Assembly (NCBI GenBank): GCA_963971535.1
Contig: OZ020585.1
Location: 155,297,083 to 155,361,082 of the forward strand
Reading direction: 5' to 3'
DNA length: 64,000 bases
Source: Notolepis coatsorum
Taxonomy: Eukaryota > Chordata > Actinopteri > Aulopiformes > Paralepididae
Part shown: piece after piece, positions 11,501 through 23,809 of the stretch
Numbering within the stretch: the first letter of the stretch is position 1
How the letters are laid out: every line of letters starts with the position of its first letter
Translations under genes and position numbers: made by a program
The notes under the pieces: model-generated
The model's input: the letters and a program-made list of their open reading frames with translations, nothing else
Told to the model about the DNA's origin: nothing
Database searches by the model: none

Positions 11501-13825
11501 AGCGCCCCCGCTGCTGGCGGGGTCAATGTACATAACACTTGCCTTTGTGCTGCTTGAGGGTGCAGGCTTTCTTCTGTTACTGTCGTGTAGGACATCTAGG
11601 TGGGCTCCGTCACACCGACTACACCTCTTCTTTAAGCGGCAATCGGCTGCCATGTGACTGCGCGCACATCGGTAACAGCGTCGGTTGGACTTTATCCATT
11701 GACTCACCTCGTCGGCGGTCATCTTCTTGAACGTGTCACATTGTGACAACCAGTGTTCCTTTTCGCAGTACGGGCACACCATCTTCCACTTCTCTTTCAT
11801 CGAGGGGGTACTGTGGTTCTTGCTGCTCGGTACTGATTCTGATTGGTGCATGACGGTCACCAATCTTCGGCCATCGTTTGCTCTCCTAGGTCCCTCTCTG
11901 GAGCTTGGTGTACTCCGCATGAACGTATCCAACCGTAGGCTGTTGACTTCTCTCGCCAGGAAGTCGGCTAGGTCTAGGAGGGATGGCTCGGGACCGTTAG
12001 GATCACGGTGGTCTCTTTGCCGCCTGAAGCGCTCTTGTCAGGCGGGCGGAAGCTTCTCTAAAATCCTCTCGACATTAGAGTTCGCGTACAGTTCGTGCAT
12101 ACCCTTTTCTCTTTGCGCCCCCAGCATCCCTACCAGGGATTGTACCTTGATAGACAGGTCATCTAGTGAGCGATTGTCTGTGGCTGGGGGTAGGCGGTCA
12201 ATATGCCTTATCTCTTGTATTACGTAGTCCCATATGCGTCCATATCTTTGGTCGAGTGCTGCTAGAGCCGCTGTGTATGGGGTAGTAGAGGTGGCATAGG
12301 CCAGCGCTATATTGTGCGCTCGGGGCACCTTGAGGTGCTTCAGTAGGATAGCATACTTGTACGGTTCATCAGCTACATCGGACATCATTGTCTCTAAGCA
12401 CATTCGTAGCTCCGTGTACTGTGCTCTGTTCTCGTGGGTGAAGTCCGGAAACGTCGGTGTGCCAATGTATGATGCCATGGATGGCTGGCACATCGGTGAG
12501 CGTTGGAAGAGAGGCCTCCTAGGCGAGTCTCCTCTTACGCCTCTTGGTGGGCTGGTACCTGCTGGGTACCATGGCCTGCGTATCCAGGTGCTATTCCTCG
12601 GGGCTGGTCGTGCGTCAAGCTCACCCGTGAATTGAGTCGGGGGTCTGTAGCGCAGAGCCGCGGGGGTAGAGCCTGGGCTGTACCGGACCTCCTGGTCCTG
12701 TGGAGTACTGTGCTGCTGTCGGGCTTGACTCTCCTCCTCTCCCTCTTCTTCTTTTGGCAGGTCCTCTAGATCCTGTAGTCGTCTATTTAGCCTCTCCGCA
12801 GTGTAGACCGTTTCTTCCTTGTAGCTGGGTCTCACTTGGACCGGTCGGGGAAGGGGTTCGGAGGGGGGTATAGGCTCTCTCTGGTGGTCGGGCTCAGGGT
12901 CGCTTGATCGGGTAGGGGAGGGTGCCCTTGACCCTTGTCTTGACGAGGCCCTGGAACCCCGTGCGGAGGGAGGGGGTGTTGCCCTGGTGATCAGCTGCTC
13001 CATTATCCGCGCTTGTAATCGGTCGCGCTCGGCTTCGCGCTTGGTGAGAGCGAGGTCGCGCTCTGCTTCTCTTTGGGCACCGGCAGCGGCGCGCTGGGCT
13101 TCGGCGGCAGCGCGCTGGGCTTCGGCGGCGGCGCGCTGGGCTTCGGCCCGGTCCCTTGCCATATTCTCTTCCGTCTGAAGGCGTCTAATCTCTAGACGTA
13201 TACGATCTTCGTCGCTCCGTTGCTGCGCTTGAAGGCGTTCTCTTTCCATGGAAGAATGTTCGCGCTCACTAAGCGTCTGTGCTTGGAGTCGATCGCGCTC
13301 TGTTGAGGCTGCTAGGCTGGCGAGGAATGCCTGTGCCAGCATCTTGTCCGCCTCGCTGGGGGAAGACGCTGGTTGAGGTGATCCGCTCCTGGCAGTACTC
13401 GTTGGAGATCTGTTCTCCTGTGGCGAGTCCTGGAGATCCATCTCCGGGGTGCTCTCCTCTTCTTGTAGCGGGTAGAGTTCCATCCCTGGAGAGCTGTCTT
13501 TATCCTGGAGCTCTCCGGGGACTACTTCTTCGGTCTTGGCGGGGGGTAAAGTCATGTCGGGTCCCTCCTGGTCCCTACCGTGAGCTTGGTCAGTTACGTT
13601 AGAACCCACTAGGGCCTCTATTGGCGGGGTAGCCTGGTCGATAGGGTCGGACATAATTTTACTATCTACTTTTTCCGCGTTTACCGTCTGTAGAAAGCTA
13701 GGTAGTATATTGGCAACGTAATCCTCTAAGTACTGAGGTGTCTGCCGTCTACGCTGCGGGCGATCTACTTTAGGAGAACCGTTTTGTGGAGTGTTCATCA
13801 TAGGCCATGTCAATATTAATACCAC
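8556..13825 (-). pseudogene. BEL/Pao gag-pol of element B (fossil)
   Basis: Parts in element order (right to left): coiled-coil Gag N-terminus, with one more copy of the EAQRAAA-type unit than A, near 12950-13300; DUF1759-type Gag core near 12050-12560; zinc knuckles near 11590-11770; protease near 11400-11460; reverse transcriptase FYVDN near 11143-11160; RNase H near 10240-10620; integrase HHCC near 9560-9690 and core near 9090-9510; and the C-terminal DUF5641-type domain (MWPAGRV) near 8600-8760. The pol part is largely open. Overall the copy is broken about twice. Confidence 0.9.
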
Positions 13826-13850
13826 TATATTAATATTACACTAGTTACCC

Positions 13851-13867
13851 TCCGGCTCGAAGGACCA
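13851..13867 (-). other. primer-binding site, tRNA-Tyr type (element B)
   Basis: The same 17-base tRNA-Tyr complement as in element A, two bases inside LTR 2. Confidence 0.72.
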
Positions 13868-13869
13868 AT

Positions 13870-15221
13870 TGTAACTGAGGGGTACAATTCCCTGACTGTA
13901 TTGATAAGTGTGGTATCATTAAACCACTACCGCTTTATGTACTTTAATTACTGGCCATACAGTACATGATATATAAATATGATGAACACTTCCCACAATG
14001 AATCGGTTCCACACAAAGGTGTAATCAAGTATTTATTGCAGCAAAAGGTACATAATATACTTCTCTGTATCTTACTTTGGATGCGCTTATAAGGCAAAGG
14101 AATGTGCGTAGGCAAATCAATAATGAATGTCCATTCTCTGGTTACGCAGGAGGTAATTATACAACCTGAATCTTAGGGAATTATATCTATGGTACACTAG
14201 TAATATATAGCGGGAGATACTGGAAGGGTCCCCCCGGTTGTAAGCCAGCAGGGGTAGAGGATCTGTCGGTAGTAGAGAGTCTGGTCAACGATGACTAAGG
14301 AGACTCCAAGTACAGGAGACGGTGCAATAGCCCCTTGATCCACAGACGAATACAGCTGTTCTCCGTAGACTGTAGCTCCACAGTGAAGAAAGCTAGCCGG
14401 CCTCAGGCTCTCTGAGGCGCCGACTCGACTTGGCTCCTCACAGGGTAAATCCAACACGTGTAGGCGTCGGTGATTCTCCGCTCCATAAATCACAGGACCA
14501 AAACAAATATAATCCAGCCGCAAAGGGCTATGTAGTCGTCGGGTAGATTAATCCAGTGTACATGTCCACACGGTTCTCATCTAGGTCTCCTCGGGTGAAA
14601 GCGCCATGAAAGCAGCCCAGCCTGGATAAGCACTCTAGCTGATACGAGGAAGCGTTGGTGATGCTGGTCACTGTAGAACTTTAGCCGCACGATACACTAT
14701 ACACAAATAGACTATTACTGACTTAATAGAAATATGTCGCACTCGACGGTATAGCGCCAAACTCTGACAATTCAGTTATTAATTCGCACGCGGTCTCAAT
14801 GCTCTATTTGGGGCCAAACAGGCCATACTTCACCGGACGGAGTATCGTGGGTGAGGCTTCAACTTATTGGGTAACTCTACGACTTCTGACTAAGTGCTTC
14901 TGTATTCACCTGCGCCATATTTATATGCACGGCGAACAAACTAGTGCCAACCTCATTTCTGTCTCGTATCCCTGGGCAAGGCCGGGCATGCACAGACATG
15001 TCTTGACGGTGGCCTTGAACCTGACTCTGGAGGCATGGCTCTGGCGCCTGTGGACCGCTGTCCAATAGGAGAACGAAATATTATGGTCTGTACTAGGCTA
15101 AAGGGACATTCCGTGTATATGTACAAGGAATATACAAGGGATATCAAACGATATACAAATACTATGCAATATATATCAATAAATAAATATATATATTCGT
15201 TTAATCTGATCCTTTGTAACA
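13870..15221 (-). repeat. BEL LTR 2, 5' LTR of element B
   Basis: A complete LTR of about 1.35 kb with TGTAACTGAGG and CTTTGTAACA at its ends (plus strand). Beyond 15221 the sequence is unrelated (ATATCCATTCG), so this is the right end of the A-B array. The partner target duplication would lie left of the window. It belongs to the same LTR subfamily as LTR 1 and the solo LTR at 60720. Confidence 0.92.
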
Positions 15222-15510
15222 ATATCCATTCGTTTTCATTTGAAACAATTTTTTTTTTTTTCTTTTTTTATTATCTTTTTCCCCCTCCTTCTTTTTCTGA
15301 TTTGTCTCCCATCCAGTGGCGGCGCCAAATAATTGGCATTGGGGGAGCTCTGGGGGGGCTGGATTGTTTATAGCATGTGCTAATGAATTTTAATGCAACA
15401 AACAATAACAAACTAAATAACGGCTAATATAGGCTACATCATTGAAAATGCACGTTACTAAATGTTTAGCATTATACACCAATGCAAGCACCCAATAACC
15501 CAATAAAGCT

Positions 15511-15512
<2 letters not shown>

Positions 15513-15580
<68 letters not shown>
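15513..15580. repeat. (GT)n microsatellite
   Basis: About 34 uninterrupted GT dinucleotides inside the hAT element. Confidence 0.97.
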
Positions 15581-15581
<1 letters not shown>

Positions 15582-16150
15582 AACAAAGACTGCATGGCAG
15601 GGTTTCCGTTGTCCGGTAATTACCGGTTTTTGACGGGCAAAATCTGTTGAAGTCCGACATATTAAATCTCTCCGGTCATAATGTCCGGTGAAAATAATTC
15701 CCTCTAAGCACAATTTGATTATTTGAATTGTATTAAAATAGGCTAAAATTAAATAGCCTATGCGATGAACGAAACAATCATTACATTTGTTTCATTGTTG
15801 CTTCACCAAGCAGGTCTAATAATGACAACGATGTTGTCAGCGGGAGCTTCTGGATTTGCGAGAAGCATGTAGCTGCAGAGCCACAGAACCCACCAGCTGT
15901 GCCGGCACAGTGCAATACTCCAATTCAGCCATTGGCAATTCAGCTGTTGGGTGGGGGGCGCTGTTGAGCGGTCCCCAGACCGGACCTGAAAACACTGCTG
16001 CTCTGCGGGTCTGCAGCTGCATGCTTCTCGCAAATAAGTCGTTGGGAGGTGGAGATACTCATCACGCAAACCCACGATAATGTTGCCGTCTCTCTCTGCC
16101 AAATTTCTCAGTTCTTCGCTTGATATAATTAATACAAATGTCCAATATAA

Positions 16151-16633
16151 TGAGGGCGGCTAGGTGGTGTAGTGGGCAAGGCACTCGCCACCAGTGTGGA
16201 GACGCTAGGATTCGCGCGTTCGAATCCAGCTCTCCACATTGTTTTCAGTTTAGCTGGTCGTCCGCAGTAATACACATTGGCCGTATTACGGGGAGGGAAA
16301 ACTGAAGGGTGGGGATCGAACGTTGTGAACAAGCGACTCCTACAAGTCGGTTGGTGCGCCTGCGCAGTAGAATCAGGAAGTGTCGGGGGCAGCGTGAGCC
16401 TCCCACGCGTTACTCCTCGACACTGAGAGATCGAGCTGCGCAGGTGAAAAGATGCGACTGCTGTTACCTCAAGTACCGGAGGGGACTTGTGCTATGTATG
16501 ACTTAGTCCACATTGCAGCCGGCTTGTGGGAGGCAAGAAACAGCGTTCGTGACAGGGGAGGGTTGAATTGGATGATACGAAATTGGGATGGGAGAAAAAT
16601 TGAAAAATGGGAGAAAAAGTGGATCAAAAAAAA
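16151..16633 (+). mobile_element. tRNA-derived SINE, approximately 485 bp, copy 1
   Basis: The head is tRNA-like: GGCTAGGTGGTGTAGTGGGC (A box) and GTTCGAATCC (B box) near 16203-16222. A long unique body and a short A-rich tail follow. A perfect 17-bp target duplication, ACAAATGTCCAATATAA, flanks it (16134-16150 and 16634-16650), showing LINE-mediated insertion. A near-identical copy lies on the other strand at 43364-43849 with its own duplication. Short open frames are shared by the two copies but look incidental. RNA polymerase III transcription is inferred from the boxes. Confidence 0.92.
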
Positions 16634-16787
16634 ACAAATGTCCAATATAACGGAATTCGTAATGTATTTTATATATAAATAAAATAAAAAACATAACTGG
16701 GAGGGGGGGCTTAGAGGGGGCTAAGCCTTTTTCAGAGGGAGCTTAAGCCCCTGCTAGCCCCTCCCCCCCGCCGCCACTGCTCCCATC

Positions 16788-17170
16788 CCACTGTTAGTCG
16801 TTATGCCAATTCCCAACCCCCTTCCTGGTTGTTGCGCACTTTCCCCTACTGTTGGTCCGAGAGGCCGGAGACTGTCACATGCTTTCCTCCGACGCATGTG
16901 CAGCCAGCCGGCAGCCAGCCTGGCCGCGCAGATTCTCACTGGGAGAGTGTAACGTGTGGGAGGCCGCACTACCTCTCACCAGATCCTACCTTCGCTGAGC
17001 AGGCGCCCCGACCGAACTGTAGGGGTCGCTGTCCACAACGCCCAGGACCCACCCACGGCTCCCCTCCCCCTAACTCAGCCAAACGAGTTAGTATAGCGAT
17101 CAGCCCGAGCCAAGGCAATGCTGACTCTCCGGGAGTTGAAACTACTTTTAGTCAGGAGAGTGCCATGGTT
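16788..17170 (-). repeat. degenerate SINE-like sequence
   Basis: Contains phrases shared with teleost tRNA-type SINE bodies (CTTTCCTCCGACGCATGTG, GTGTGGGAGGC, CAGGCGCCCCGACCGAACTG) and partly resembles the 16151 SINE. No tail or target duplication is seen, so limits are approximate. Confidence 0.4.
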
Positions 17171-17344
17171 TCTCCATAGAGTCCAATTGTACTTTTTTAG
17201 CGCAGCAACTCGCGCAGGTAGGGGGGAACTCACGTGATTCAGTGGGTATTGCTGATTGGCTCGAACACAGTATAAACAAGAAACCTGTCTATATGGGCCT
17301 TTAGGTATACAAGGTAAAACAGAGCATTACCCCAAGTGGTGTAA

Positions 17345-17640
17345 CCATGGCTAACATTTGGCCTAAAGGTTAGAGATAAGTGGGCTTTTGATGGGGAGGT
17401 TGCCGGTTCAATCCCGGTCCAGCAGGGGGAAGTGAATGAATAACACTCTCCCCTTCCTCAACAACTGCCATTGAAGTGCTCTTGAGCAAGGCACTGAACC
17501 CCATCCATTCCAGTGGAGCTGCTTAGTGGCCAGCAGTAGAAGACTGTGGTTGTACCTTTTATATTAAGCTCGAAAAATAATGTGTTCAGATGTATAATGG
17601 GTGGAAGGCCCCTTTAAGTATAAGTAAAATTCCACTGAAC
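17345..17640 (+). mobile_element. tRNA-derived SINE
   Basis: A tRNA-like head has GGCCTAAAGGTTAGAG (A-box region) and GCCGGTTCAATCCCGG (B box). It is followed by the common teleost SINE phrase CTCTTGAGCAAGGCACTGA. No clear target duplication; the 3' limit is approximate. Confidence 0.7.
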
Positions 17641-18490
17641 TTTGAAAGTTTTTCCTGTGCCCTAGGAAGGTTGGTTATTTTAATGAACATTCTCTATGTT
17701 CTCCCATAAAGAAACAATAGAGGATTGTAGAACCAATGTAAAGCTCTGCAGACCATCAAAAATCGATTGCCCGTGACAGTGACAGTATCTACGGTAATAT
17801 TATGGGGACCTTTTCTTTTTGGGAACCGGTAGCGCTAACAGGATATTGGATTATAATAAAAAAAAATGTACCTGCACTTTAGAATTCAACGCATCAAGCT
17901 AGACAGAACTCTCCCAAGCAACGAGACACAAGAATGTCATATAGGATGTGTTCATTTGACACTTGGGTACACGCAATTCCACTTGAGTAGACATTTCAGT
18001 GGAGGACTTTTACTTGTTCTAATTTATCGGGGGCACTTAATTAAGTGACGTCTTCACCGCTACAGGACTGTAAACTGAGTGGTATTTTCCTTAAATCTTA
18101 CAGTCACAGCAGCTAGATAGCAGCCAGCATATTGCCAACTCCTCATTAACAAGGAGCAGACAGATCCACCCAGTAAGGGAAACGAATGGTATCGTCACCC
18201 ATCACTACTGCGGGCCTCAAGGATTACTGTGCAATTTATAAATCCCCCCCTCACAAAATCTGAATGAATTGAACTTGGGAAAGATTCATTGTACACGTTA
18301 TGCCATGCATTTCCAATGTGTTTTTGGAACACTAGGCTTTCCCACAGTGCTTTATAGCCCAATAGTGTTAGAGAACATCTGTTTTCCAAATGATGGACTT
18401 ATTTACTTTTGTTGTTTATAGATATTATTTATTAACACATTTTCTACTTTTGCGACATTGTGTTCATTTATGCTAAATATAAAGACAACT
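17641..18490. other. no gene recognised
   Basis: AT-rich unique-looking sequence. Short open frames only, no repeat ends or conserved protein motifs seen. Confidence 0.6.
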
Positions 18491-19085
18491 GGGGCGTCCT
18501 GGTGGCGTCTATGCTTTAAGCAAGTGGCTTGTCCTTCCGCGTTCCTGTTTTGCGCTCTGATTGGCCACGCACGTTTCTGTTCATGTGACATGTGCGCCCA
18601 ATAGCGTGACGAGCTGTGTCTTTGCCCATTTCCGCGTCGAACAGCCTGCAAACTACCTGGCGTTCTATCGCCATGCTCTAAGACAAACTCTAACCTTAAC
18701 CAACTTCGAAAGAGTGCCTAAACTTAACCGTCGAAAGAACTTGCCGTCATGCTTTAAGACAAACTCTAACCTTAACCAACTTCGAAAGAGTGCCTAAGCT
18801 TAACCGTCCAAAAACTTGCCGTCCCACGATTGGCGCACATGTCACATGACCAGAAACGTGCGTGGCCAATCAGAGTGCAAAACGGGAACGCGGAAGGACA
18901 AGCCACTTGCTTAAAGTATAGAAGCATCCTGGTGGCTCACCTTAATAGGAAACATACCGTGTAATCACAACGTCCTGGGTTCCAATCCGGCCTAGGACGT
19001 TTGTTGCATGTCATCCCCCTTCTCTCTACCCCTGGTTTTCCTGTCCTATCCCAATAAAGCAGAAATGCCCTAAAACATATCTTTA
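18491..19085 (+). mobile_element. tRNA-derived SINE split by a foldback element
   Basis: The SINE head GGGGCGTCCTGGTG (18491-18504) continues after the insertion with GCTCACC...CCTGGGTTCCAATCCGG (B box near 18970-18992) and the tail phrase GCATGTCATCCCCCTTCTCT up to CCAATAAAGCAGAAATGCCC near 19070. Removing 18505-18934 restores a continuous tRNA-like head. Confidence 0.78.
18505..18925. mobile_element. foldback element with ~95-bp inverted arms, MULE-like
   Basis: Arms of about 95 bp (18505-18602 against 18832-18925) start GCGTCTATGCTTTAAG and run through CTTGTCCTTCCGCGTT, CTCTGATTGGCCACGCACG and ATGTGACATGTGCGCC. The flanks GTCCTGGTG and ATCCTGGTG match at 8 of 9 bases, fitting a 9-bp target duplication. 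The spacer holds a 70-bp unit twice (from about 18671 and 18748, with AAACTCTAACCTTAACCAAC). No coding capacity. Its arm resembles that of the element at 40096. A Mutator-like origin is inferred from long arms and a 9-bp duplication only. Confidence 0.8.
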
Positions 19086-19095
19086 TGGGGGGAAA

Positions 19096-19098
<3 letters not shown>

Positions 19099-19151
<53 letters not shown>
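19099..19151. repeat. (TA)n microsatellite
   Basis: About 26 TA units directly left of a hAT end; its last 8 bases double as that element's apparent target duplication. Confidence 0.9.
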
Positions 19152-19155
<4 letters not shown>

Positions 19156-19578
19156 GCTGGGCATAGATTACATTTTTTAATCTAGATTAATCTACCTGCA
19201 ATCCTGGAATTAATCTAGATTAATCTAGATTAAAATGGCAAAAAATAATTAAAAAAATGTCAACAACATGAACATGTCTCTTCTTTTTGTAATTTCCAGT
19301 GTTTCTTTTAAAACCAGATTTATCGTAATTTTCTGTGCCCTTCCTTTGATGCCATTAACATTGTTACACTGATATTGACAGCTCTCTCCAGTGTCAAATC
19401 ATGCTCTGTCAGTAGTTTCTTCTGTGCACCTTCATTTCTTAATCCACACACAAACCTCTCAATGTGTCTTTTAGTGAATCTCTAAATTCACAATGCTGCT
19501 GACTGGTTGCTCACACACAGACTGCTGCAGAAGCAGGTTTCTCAACAAATTCAGTGCAAGCTCAGTGTAACAGTTCCA

Positions 19579-19625
19579 TGAATGAATGAATGAAAACGTT
19601 ATTTAACAGATTGCAGAATGGGTAC
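19579..19625 (-). repeat. retroposon 3' end with (TTCA)n tail, split by BEL C (left part)
   Basis: On the minus strand it ends with a TTCA-type tail after AATAACGTTTTCA. It continues on the far side of BEL C at 29765-29849. An uninterrupted relative lies at 23352-23489. The parent LINE or SINE is not identified. Confidence 0.65.
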
Positions 19626-20985
19626 TGTAACTGAGGGGTACAATTCCCTGACTGTATTGATAAGTATGGTATCATTAAACCACTACCGCTTTATGTACTT
19701 TAACTACTGGCCATACAGTACACGATATCTAAATATGATGAACACTTTCCCACAATGAAATCGGGTCCACACAAAGGTAATAATCAAATATTTAATATAT
19801 AGCAAAAGGTACATATAATATTCACCATTACATTTATGATTTGAATGCACTTGTAAGGCAAATGAGTACTCAGAGGCAAATCAACACTGAATGTCCAATC
19901 TCTGGTTACGCAGGAAGCAAGTATACAACCTGGCTCTTAGGGAATTATAACGATGGCACACTTAATGATTATAGCTGGATATACTGTAGGGGTCCTGCCG
20001 GTTGTAAGCCAGTAGGGGGGGTAGGAGAGCCGTCGGCTGTATCCCGTCTGGTCAACGATGTCTAGGGAGACTTCACGTACAGAAGACAGTGCAGTAGAAT
20101 CTTGATCCACAGATGAATACACCTTGGCTCTCTTGTAGGCTGTAGCTGTAGCTGTAGCTCCACAGTGAAGAAGAAGCGAGGCGACCTCAGTCTGGTCTGA
20201 GCGCCGTCTCACCTTGACTCCTTTCGGGGTAAATCCAACACTCACCGGTGTTGGCGATTATCCGCTCCACAAATCAAAGTACCAAAGCAAATATATATTC
20301 CATGCCGCATAGGGCTCAGCAGTCGTCGGGTAGGTAATCCAATGTACAGGTCCACTCGGTCCTCGCCTAGAACTCCTCGGATGAAAGCACCACGTGTGGT
20401 CTGCCCAACCTGGTTAAGACTCTAGATAACACGAGGAAGCGATGGGGGTGCTGCTCACTTTAGAACTCTAACCGCACGATGCACCATACATAATAGACTA
20501 TTATTACTTAATAGAAATACGGTGCCAAACTCTGACAATTCAGCTATTAATTCGCACGAGGTCTCAATGCTATTCTAAGGCCAAACAGGCCATACTACAC
20601 CGCACGCGGTATCGTGGGGTGAGGCTTCACGTTCTGTTACTTAGTTGGGTAGAAGGGTAAAGGACTAAGGGATAAGAGGACTTCTACATTTCTTGCGCCA
20701 TATTTATATGCACGGTGAACAAATAGTGCCACTCTCTTTTCGGTAGCCGTATTCCTGCGCAGAGCCGGGGCTAGTAGGGACATGTTTCGTCGGTACCATT
20801 GAACTTGGCTCCAAGGTCCTTGTCCAATAAGAGAATGAACTATTATGGGCTGTAGTAGACTAAAGGAATATTCCGTGTATATGTACAAGGAATATACAAG
20901 GGATATCAAACGATATACAAATACTATTCAATATATATCCATAAATAAATATATATATATTCGGTTTAATCTGATCCTTCACAAC
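19626..20985 (-). repeat. BEL C 3' LTR
   Basis: Plus-strand ends are TGTAACTGAGG and CCTTCACAACA. The purine-rich tract just inside (TTAGGGGGCGGC on the element strand, 20986-20997) fits a 3' LTR. Confidence 0.93.
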
Positions 20986-22503
20986 AGCCGCCCCCTAATT
21001 AGTCCCACCTAATTAGCTAAGCAGAGACAGATTAACCGCACTGTCCACTACTCAATGTCCACTGTGAGGGTCAGTCAACTCACAAAGTCATGGGGTCATG
21101 GTCGTCATCGATAGTATCAGGGAGGCTTGGCAGTTCTATTAGCCTCGCCACGGGTCGGGTGTAAGTCCGTCCTTGGACGAGCACTTCAGCTGCTCGGACC
21201 TTTCCATCGGCACCGGTGATCACTTTGCTTACGCGGCCAGCCGGCCACATAGCTCGGGGTAGTGACTGGTCGATAATCATGACGACTGTTCCTTCTGTCA
21301 AATTGTCTCTCTCTTTTACCCACTTCTGGCGGGTCTGTAGAGACGGTAGGTAGTGGAGTAGGAAGCTGTTCCAAAACTTGTCAGCCAGTACTTGACTGTA
21401 CCTCCACATTCTTCGGCCGTTCGCTTCTTCAGGCCTGTACATTGTCTGTGGTAGCGCGGGGTCCAGCCGCCCCATCAAGAGTGTGTTGGGGGTGACTGGG
21501 TCGACATCTGCTACATCACTTGAGACGTAACCGAGGGGCTTTGAGTTCAATACTCCCTCGATCTCCGTGAGGACTGTCATTAGGACTTCTTCCGCCACGG
21601 TCTGGGCCCCAAGCACGGCGTACAGGGCTGTCTTTATGGAACGTACTTCTCGTTCCCAGGTTCCACCGAAGTGAGGTGCGTTCGGGGGATTAAACTGGAA
21701 GTCAATCTGGGATGGAGCGAGGTGGGTCTTAAGTTCTGGGCCCATAGCTTGGAAGCTCTCTCTCAGCTCTCTTTCTCCGCCTTTGAAGTTTGTCCCGTGA
21801 TCAGACAACAATGTAGACGGTTTTCCTTTCCGTGATGTGAATCTTCGGAAGGCCATAAGGAATGAGTCTGTGCTCATGGTTGGGAGGAGTTCGATATGTA
21901 TCGCTCTGGTGGTCATGCATTTGAATACAATACCCCACCGCTTCTCGGTTCCTCTTCCTTTCTTTATATACAGCGGGCCGAAACAGTCCATACCGGTGGA
22001 GTGAAAGGGCTTGTCGCCGAGTCGGAGGCGACAGGGAGGTAGGTCAGCCATCCGGGGTATACTGGGCTGGGCTCGCCACTTACGACAGTCTAGACAGGTT
22101 CGCTGGAAGCGCCGCACTGCTTCTCTCCCTTGCAGTATCCAATAACGACGTCTGATCTCCGCGAAGACTCTCTCTGCCCCTGCGTGGTGCACATCCTCGT
22201 CGTATTTCTTTATGATCAGCTCTGTGACCTTGTGTCGGCTGTTCAAGACTATCGGGTACTTGACGTCATCCGGTAAGTCTGGGGCTCTCCGCAGACGACC
22301 ACCCACTCTGATGAGATTATGGGCGTCACTCTCGGGTGCCAGGTGGAGCAGTCTGCTGTCTGATGGGACGGGCTTGGCTCCCTGTAGACAGGCTAGCTCA
22401 TCGGGGAACGAGTCTCTCTGGGCTCGTTGTAGTAGAAGAAGTTCTGCTTCTTCGTAGTCAGCTGCTGAAATGTCAGTTGTGGGCTGAACCTCTGGGTGGT
22501 GCC

Positions 22504-23809
22504 CAGGGACCGAAACTAAAGCCCGCCGCCCGCCAGGGGCGGTCTGTTTTTACCTTTGGCGCATGACACTTAGAGGGCTGCCCGCCGTGTGGCGTGTAGA
22601 CGTGTAGTTCATAAGCAGGCCCCTAAAAATATTTGTATGCGAACGGTAAAAATCAATTACGCGCACGCTGTGCGAATACAGATTATAGCCTCTCTCGTCT
22701 TTTTTTTCCTCCGCTGCGAGATCGTTAAAAAACTACAAGTCCCACATTGCACTCAAGCCAACGGTCCAATCACAGTAGAGTGAAGTGACTGGTTTCATGG
22801 GAAATAAAGCAAATGACCAATCGGAAGCTCTAATTTTTCTTGTTTACTTCCTGAAACTCCGCGATCAGGGCTCTCGTTTTCCGAGACACCAACTTATTAT
22901 AGTCTCTCTTACCAATAGCAATAGATTTTAGAACACCTAGATTTATCGATAGCAATAGTAATATAACGTTAATGCAACAAAACGAATGCCTTGCTTTGTT
23001 AATCATAACGTTGATGCAGTAGCGTATGTCGGTGTGTTGGCTGTAACGGACATGACAATAACATAACGTGTACACATTAAAATTGCGATAATCTATTCTA
23101 ACATTTTCAAATCGATGCAGTTGAATTTCCCCCTTAGGATCGATGCATTGTTACACCCCTACACCAAAGTCACTGGCCCACTGTGTATCTGTGTGTATAA
23201 TAACTTGGCTAGCGTTATCAACAGCAGAGGTGGGCAATGGGTCCAGCTGCAGCACCGGAGTGCAAGCGATGTGATGTAATTGGCAGACTCGACTGTCAAT
23301 CAATGGTCTACCTGACACGCAAACTCAAACAATGTTTCTGTACTGGAGGTGTGATTGATTGATTGATTGAAAACTTTATTAACAGATTGCAGAATGGGTA
23401 CAATACAGTACAGCTCAATACACACAATTGTTAAGGGGATGCAGACCAGAGAAAGACTTTCGTCTTGTTTACATCAGGGTCCCCCATTTCAATTAATCAG
23501 GAAAGTGTACAGTAGGAAAGTGTACAGTATTTCAATAGGCAACCCTGAAAGGATTATTTTTCTAGAAGAGCAACACAGCCAAAACAGACAGTGGAGCTGT
23601 TTGCAGATAGCAAGCATTTTGACTTATTGCATGGTGGCGATGTCTCGCAGATAATACAACTACAAGTATGATTATATAATATATATTTTATTTAAAAAAA
23701 AATTTATATATAAAATATATATTGGCAGGTAAGAAATATGCTTGGCGGGTAGACTCTTCCCATCTACCCGCCACTGGCCGGTGAGTCAAAAAGTTAATTT
23801 CGCTCCCTG
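22504..23809. mobile_element. hAT transposon inserted in BEL C
   Basis: Inverted ends CAGGGACCGAAAC and, on the other side, CAGGGAGCGAAAT. The 8-bp duplication GTGGTGCC is perfect (22496-22503, 23810-23817). Elements A and B show the uninterrupted target. No transposase found. Near 23160 it holds what may be another hAT terminus (GTTACACCCCTA), and at 23352-23489 a copy of the retroposon end that BEL C itself interrupts. Confidence 0.9.
23352..23489 (-). repeat. retroposon 3' end with (TCAA)n tail, uninterrupted copy
   Basis: Closely matches 19579-19625 joined to 29765-29849. The target bases GGTAC are present once, at 23397-23401. It therefore shows the sequence state before BEL C inserted into the sister copy. 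Confidence 0.8.

Larger units (their letters stand above)
8462..13869 (-). mobile_element. BEL/Pao LTR retrotransposon B, internal region
   Basis: Internal region of a second BEL/Pao element, between LTR 1 (5884-8461) and LTR 2 (13870-15221). The 8462-8555 segment next to LTR 1 holds the purine-rich stretch (TTAGGGTGCGGC on the element strand) expected just before a 3' LTR. The internal region is shorter than that of A and looks broken about twice. Base identity with A is very high, so the two copies separated recently or have been homogenised. Confidence 0.92.
15314..16779. mobile_element. hAT DNA transposon, non-autonomous
   Basis: Ends are CAGTGGCGGCG and CGCCGCCACTG. It is flanked by a perfect 8-bp duplication CTCCCATC at 15306-15313 and 16780-16787, the signature of hAT insertion. 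No transposase is recognised. It holds a GT microsatellite (about 15513-15580), a 25-bp inverted repeat (15855-15879 against 16010-16034, built on GCAGCTGCATGCTTCTCGC) and a nested SINE. Confidence 0.9.

Noticed and set aside
16309-16506. 65-codon open frame conserved between 16309 and 43696
   Set aside because: Both copies lie inside the same SINE, so conservation reflects recent common origin, not coding selection.
18561-18797. Repeated CGAAAGAGTGCCTAA units resembling a CRISPR or satellite
   Set aside because: Only two copies, inside the spacer of a foldback element in a vertebrate genome.
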